From Oscillospiraceae bacterium (GTDB taxonomy: Bacteria; Bacillota; Clostridia; Oscillospirales; Ruminococcaceae), in the NCBI GenBank assembly GCA_015067145.1, contig SVNA01000009.1:1-64000 (forward strand): 64,000 nt of DNA, read 5' to 3'. This document shows, piece by piece, positions 61,116 through 64,000 of the stretch (position 1 is its first letter; every line of letters starts with the position of its first letter). The position numbers and the translations under genes are program-made. Below the pieces are notes generated by a model. It did no database searches. It saw only the letters and a program-made list of their open reading frames with translations, and had not been told where the DNA came from.

Positions 61116-62084
61116 ATGGAAATTAAAGGTCTGGATATAAAAAACAAAGCGGTGCTTGCCCCTATGGCAGGCTTCTGTGATATTGTAATGCGTAAAGCGG
61201 CAGACGATTTTGATGCAGGTTTTACCGTGAGCGAAATGGTAAGTGCACGTGCTTTGTACTACGGTGATAAAAAAAGCCACGAGCTTATGGAAACTTTTTC
61301 CCATAAAGCTCCATTTGGCGTGCAGCTTTTCGGCTTTGACCCAAATGACTTCGTCCATGCCACAAAACATGTTCTGGACCATAATCCTGATTTTATAGAT
61401 ATAAACATGGGCTGTCCTGCCCCTAAAATTGTAAACAACGGCAGCGGCAGTGCACTGATGAAGAACCCGCCCCTTGCGGCAGAAATCGCAAAGGCTGTGG
61501 TGGAAAACGCAAAGGGCAAACCTGTAAGCGTAAAAATCCGCAAAGGCTGGGACGAAAATTATCTCACCGCCGTGGAGATGGCACAGAGATGCGAAGCCGC
61601 AGGTGTAAGCTTTATCACTGTCCACGCACGAACAAAACAGCAGATGTACACCCCTGGCATTGATCTTGATATTATAAAAGCTGTAAAACAGGCGGTTAAT
61701 ATCCCTGTTATCGGCAACGGTGACATCACCTGTCCTGAAGACGCTATAAAAATGATGGACTACACAGGCTGTGACTATGTTATGGTGGGCAGAGAAGCAT
61801 TGTGCCGTCCGTGGATTTTCCGCCAGATTAAACAGGCCTTAAACGGCGAAACTATAGACAGCGACCTGACAGTTGAAGAAAGAATGCAGCTGCTTATGTG
61901 GCACATTGAAAAGCTGTGCGAGGTAAACGGTGAATTCGCAGGCATGAAAAAAGCCCGCGGACAGGCAGCGTTATATATGAAAGGTCTGCGTGGTGCGGCA
62001 CATCTGAGGTATCTTACCAACAGCCTTTCTGTATTCAGCGATGCCGAAAATCTTGTAAAAGAGGTGTTAAAGGAAAATGTATAA
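61116..62084 (+). CDS. dusB: tRNA-dihydrouridine synthase
   Basis: A 322-residue FMN enzyme that reduces uridines in tRNA. AVLAPMAGFCD begins the TIM barrel, the catalytic Cys is in DINMGCPAPKIVNNGSGSALM, and ITVHARTKQQMY and VIGNGDI bind FMN. The family (DusB type) is clear; the exact uridine target is not. GAGG precedes the ATG. It overlaps yfbR by eight bases. Confidence 0.93.
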   Translation: MEIKGLDIKNKAVLAPMAGFCDIVMRKAADDFDAGFTVSEMVSARALYYGDKKSHELMETFSHKAPFGVQLFGFDPNDFVHATKHVLDHNPDFIDINMGCPAPKIVNNGSGSALMKNPPLAAEIAKAVVENAKGKPVSVKIRKGWDENYLTAVEMAQRCEAAGVSFITVHARTKQQMYTPGIDLDIIKAVKQAVNIPVIGNGDITCPEDAIKMMDYTGCDYVMVGREALCRPWIFRQIKQALNGETIDSDLTVEERMQLLMWHIEKLCEVNGEFAGMKKARGQAALYMKGLRGAAHLRYLTNSLSVFSDAENLVKEVLKENV

Positions 62085-62661
62085 CTTCAATGCACTTGTT
62101 TCCAGAATAAAATATATACCTAGATGGAGCCTGATGAGACAGAGCCGCCAGGAATATCTGGCAGAGCACACCACAGAGGTGATGCAGATTGCCCACACCC
62201 TTTCCGCAGTTGCAAAGGAAAACTTTGGTGCTGATGTGGACGAAAAGAACATTGTCATGTGCGGTTTGTACCACGATATAAGCGAAATTCTGACAGGCGA
62301 TATGCCTACACCTGTAAAATACAATGATGTTGTGCTTAAAAGAGCCTATAAGGATATGGAGGCAAAAGCAACCGACAAGATGATTGAAACGGTTGACCCG
62401 CAGATTAAAAACCATATTGCTCCTTTTGTAAAGGGTGATGTACTCAGTGAAAGAGAACACAAAATCCTCAAAGCAGCCGACAAACTGTCTGCACTTATAA
62501 AATGTATGGAAGAGCTGCAGTGCGGCAACACCGAGTTCAAGCTGGCATTTGAGAGCACAAAACAGTCTCTGGAAGCTATGAATCTGCCTGAGGTGGCTTA
62601 CTTTATGGAGAATATGCTGCCTGCCTACAACCTTTGTCTTGACGAACTTGCAAAAATATAG
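62077..62661 (+). CDS. HD-domain 5'-deoxynucleotidase, YfbR-like
   Basis: A 194-residue HD phosphohydrolase. RWSLMRQSRQEYLAEHTTEV is the YfbR substrate segment, the HD pair is in LYHDISEILTGDMPTPVK, and a late D in AADKLSALIKCME completes the metal site. It would dephosphorylate deoxynucleoside monophosphates. It is coupled to dusB, and the YfhO gene starts 12 bases after it. Confidence 0.88.
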   Translation: MYNFNALVSRIKYIPRWSLMRQSRQEYLAEHTTEVMQIAHTLSAVAKENFGADVDEKNIVMCGLYHDISEILTGDMPTPVKYNDVVLKRAYKDMEAKATDKMIETVDPQIKNHIAPFVKGDVLSEREHKILKAADKLSALIKCMEELQCGNTEFKLAFESTKQSLEAMNLPEVAYFMENMLPAYNLCLDELAKI

Positions 62662-62673
62662 CGGGGCGGTAAA

Positions 62674-64000
62674 TTGAAAAGTTTAAACAGTAATTTTACA
62701 TCAAAGGTACCGTATATAAAGATATTTTCGCTGGGATTTTTCACCGCAGTATGTATATTCCTGCCCTTTCTTGTGGCGGACAAGGGATTTTTTCTCTACG
62801 CGGGGGATTTCAACAGCCAGCAGATACCTTTTTATATGAACGCTGTGCGTGCAGTGCAAAACGGCAGTTTTAACTGGAGCTGGAACACCGACCTTGGCGG
62901 CAGTATGGTGAACTGCTATTCATTCTACCTTGTGGGTTCCCCTTTCTTCTGGCTGAGCTGTCTGTTCCCGTATAAATGGGTGCCGTATATGATGCCGCTG
63001 TGGCTGATGCTTAAATTTGCCCTGGCAAGCCTTGGGTCATTTATGTTTCTGCGTAGATATGCAAAGGATGCAAACTTTGCATACATAGGTGCAATACTTT
63101 ATGCTTTCAGCGGTTTTTCGGTGTACAACGTATTCTTCAACCACTTTCTGGAATCGGTGGCGTTTTTTCCATTTTTACTGTGGAGCCTTGACGAATTTGT
63201 ACTAAACCGCCGCAGAGGGCCATTTGTATTTTTTGTGGCAATAAATCTTATAAACAACTACTTTTTCTTTGCAGGTCAGGTTGTATTTTTATTTATCTAC
63301 TTTATCTGCAAGCTTTTAAGCGGCGAATACCGCATAAAAATCAAGGAATTTTTCCTGCTGGCATTTGAAAGCCTGCTGGGGGTACTTTGCGGCTGTGTAC
63401 TGTTTGTGCCGTCGGTTGTAAGCATACTGGACAACCCACGCAGTACACAGATGTTCGAGGGTATGGAGTTCTGGCTTTACAATAAGGTTCAGCAGTATTT
63501 TGCCATCTTTATGTCGGCATTTTATCCGCCGGAAATCCCCTATTCCCCAAATATGTTCACCGACTGCAGCATAAAATGGACAAGTATGTCCGCCTTTGTG
63601 GTGCTGGGCGGTATGTTCGGATTTTTTGTATTTATTAAATATTTCAGAAAATCCGCTTTTACAAAAACATTCCTTTGCTGCATAGTATTTGCCTTTGTAC
63701 CTGTGCTGAACAGCAGCTTTTATGCTTTCAACGACAACTACTACGCACGCTGGTTCTATATGCCGCTGCTTATCCTTGCAGCGATGAATATACAGAGCTT
63801 CGCCCTTTGCAAAGCAAAAATTTACCACGGGCTTAAGTACACAGCAATATGCACAGCGTTTTTCTGCATATTTGCACTTACCCCGTCAAAAAATGATGCG
63901 GGGTTGTTCAAACTGGGTTTACAGAAAGACACCGCTCTGTTCTGGCTGATGTTCCTCATTGCAGCGGCAAGTCTTTATCTCTGTTTTATATTGGTGCAGA
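62674..64000 (+). CDS. YfhO family membrane protein (partial)
   Basis: Not in the ORF track because it runs off the right edge. A TTG start at 62674, behind GGGGCGGT, opens a frame with no stop for 442 codons. It shows a first helix near residue 18-38, the motif FFLYAGDFNSQQIPFYMN and many further helices, matching YfhO, a GT-C-like multi-membrane protein. In Bacillus YfhO glycosylates lipoteichoic acid. The window holds about half of the usual length (about 850 residues). Confidence 0.8.
   Translation, partial: MKSLNSNFTSKVPYIKIFSLGFFTAVCIFLPFLVADKGFFLYAGDFNSQQIPFYMNAVRAVQNGSFNWSWNTDLGGSMVNCYSFYLVGSPFFWLSCLFPYKWVPYMMPLWLMLKFALASLGSFMFLRRYAKDANFAYIGAILYAFSGFSVYNVFFNHFLESVAFFPFLLWSLDEFVLNRRRGPFVFFVAINLINNYFFFAGQVVFLFIYFICKLLSGEYRIKIKEFFLLAFESLLGVLCGCVLFVPSVVSILDNPRSTQMFEGMEFWLYNKVQQYFAIFMSAFYPPEIPYSPNMFTDCSIKWTSMSAFVVLGGMFGFFVFIKYFRKSAFTKTFLCCIVFAFVPVLNSSFYAFNDNYYARWFYMPLLILAAMNIQSFALCKAKIYHGLKYTAICTAFFCIFALTPSKNDAGLFKLGLQKDTALFWLMFLIAAASLYLCFILVQ

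Overview
The window looks like chromosomal core of a low-to-mid GC, Gram-positive, strictly anaerobic Clostridia member. My guess is an Oscillospirales-like gut clostridium, but the lineage is inference. The grounds are AAGGAGG-type ribosome binding sites, TTGACA-N17-TATAAT promoters, a T-box leader on cysS, and typical Firmicutes families: Rex, DUF1836, DegV, DUF1385/YqhQ, TepA beside FtsK/SpoIIIE, PdaA, YfhO and a YtrA-type GntR/ABC unit. ProRS is of the short archaeal-like type. The left edge holds what looks like the first 11 codons of an oxoacid:ferredoxin oxidoreductase gamma subunit. I see no prophage, IS element, integrase or CRISPR array.

Layout. 1-6 kb: NhaC-family carrier divergent from methionine gamma-lyase, a GNAT-like protein, and DegV divergent from DUF1836. 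6-12.4 kb (minus): tepA, ftsK/spoIIIE, ygiQ, a ComEC-like MBL hydrolase and DUF3006. 12.5-16.4 kb: rex, a lipoprotein phosphoesterase, glutaminase and TraX. 16.5-20.2 kb: permease, ATPase and GntR regulator of an ABC system. 20.4-22.2 kb: cysS with its T-box and promoter. 22.4-33.2 kb: a QueG-like ferredoxin protein, then two minus-strand blocks, recA-recX-rimO-pgsA and lipoprotein-response regulator-histidine kinase-yqhQ-prmC, and a ZIP transporter. 33.4-35.4 kb: PadR-DUF1700-small ORF-hypothetical operon. 35.4-42.4 kb: DUF2628, RodA, tsaE-tsaB-rpiB, upp, a zinc ribbon protein, a sigma factor, MATE and tRNA-Leu. 42.6-46.4 kb: DUF969-DUF979-M29 peptidase-pyroglutamyl peptidase, followed by tRNA-Thr, tRNA-Asp and tRNA-Trp. 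46.5-54.3 kb: MFS, NSS symporter, PepV, NusG domain II protein, PdaA, and a RyR-domain membrane protein with a small partner. 54.3-64 kb: SDR, proS, acpP, tsaD-rimI-polA, divergent from dusB-yfbR-yfhO (the last runs off the window).

Functionally, much of the accessory content points to peptide and amino acid use: methionine lyase, glutaminase, NSS symporter, dipeptidase, pyroglutamyl peptidase, M29 peptidase and the NhaC-type carrier. The remainder is information processing (RecA, PolA, CysRS, ProRS, the t6A enzymes TsaB/D/E, RimO, RimI, PrmC, DusB), envelope work (RodA, PgsA, PdaA, YfhO, FtsK) and regulation.

The items most worth following up are: the 2TM-Rossmann-RyR protein and its unknown partner; the DUF969/DUF979/M29/Pcp operon; a lipoprotein whose only well-placed start is AUC; an unlisted 29-residue membrane ORF in the PadR operon; and perfect inverted repeats around the promoters of the sigma factor gene and between polA and dusB. 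Base counts and coordinates were made by eye, so short sites may be off by a base or two.
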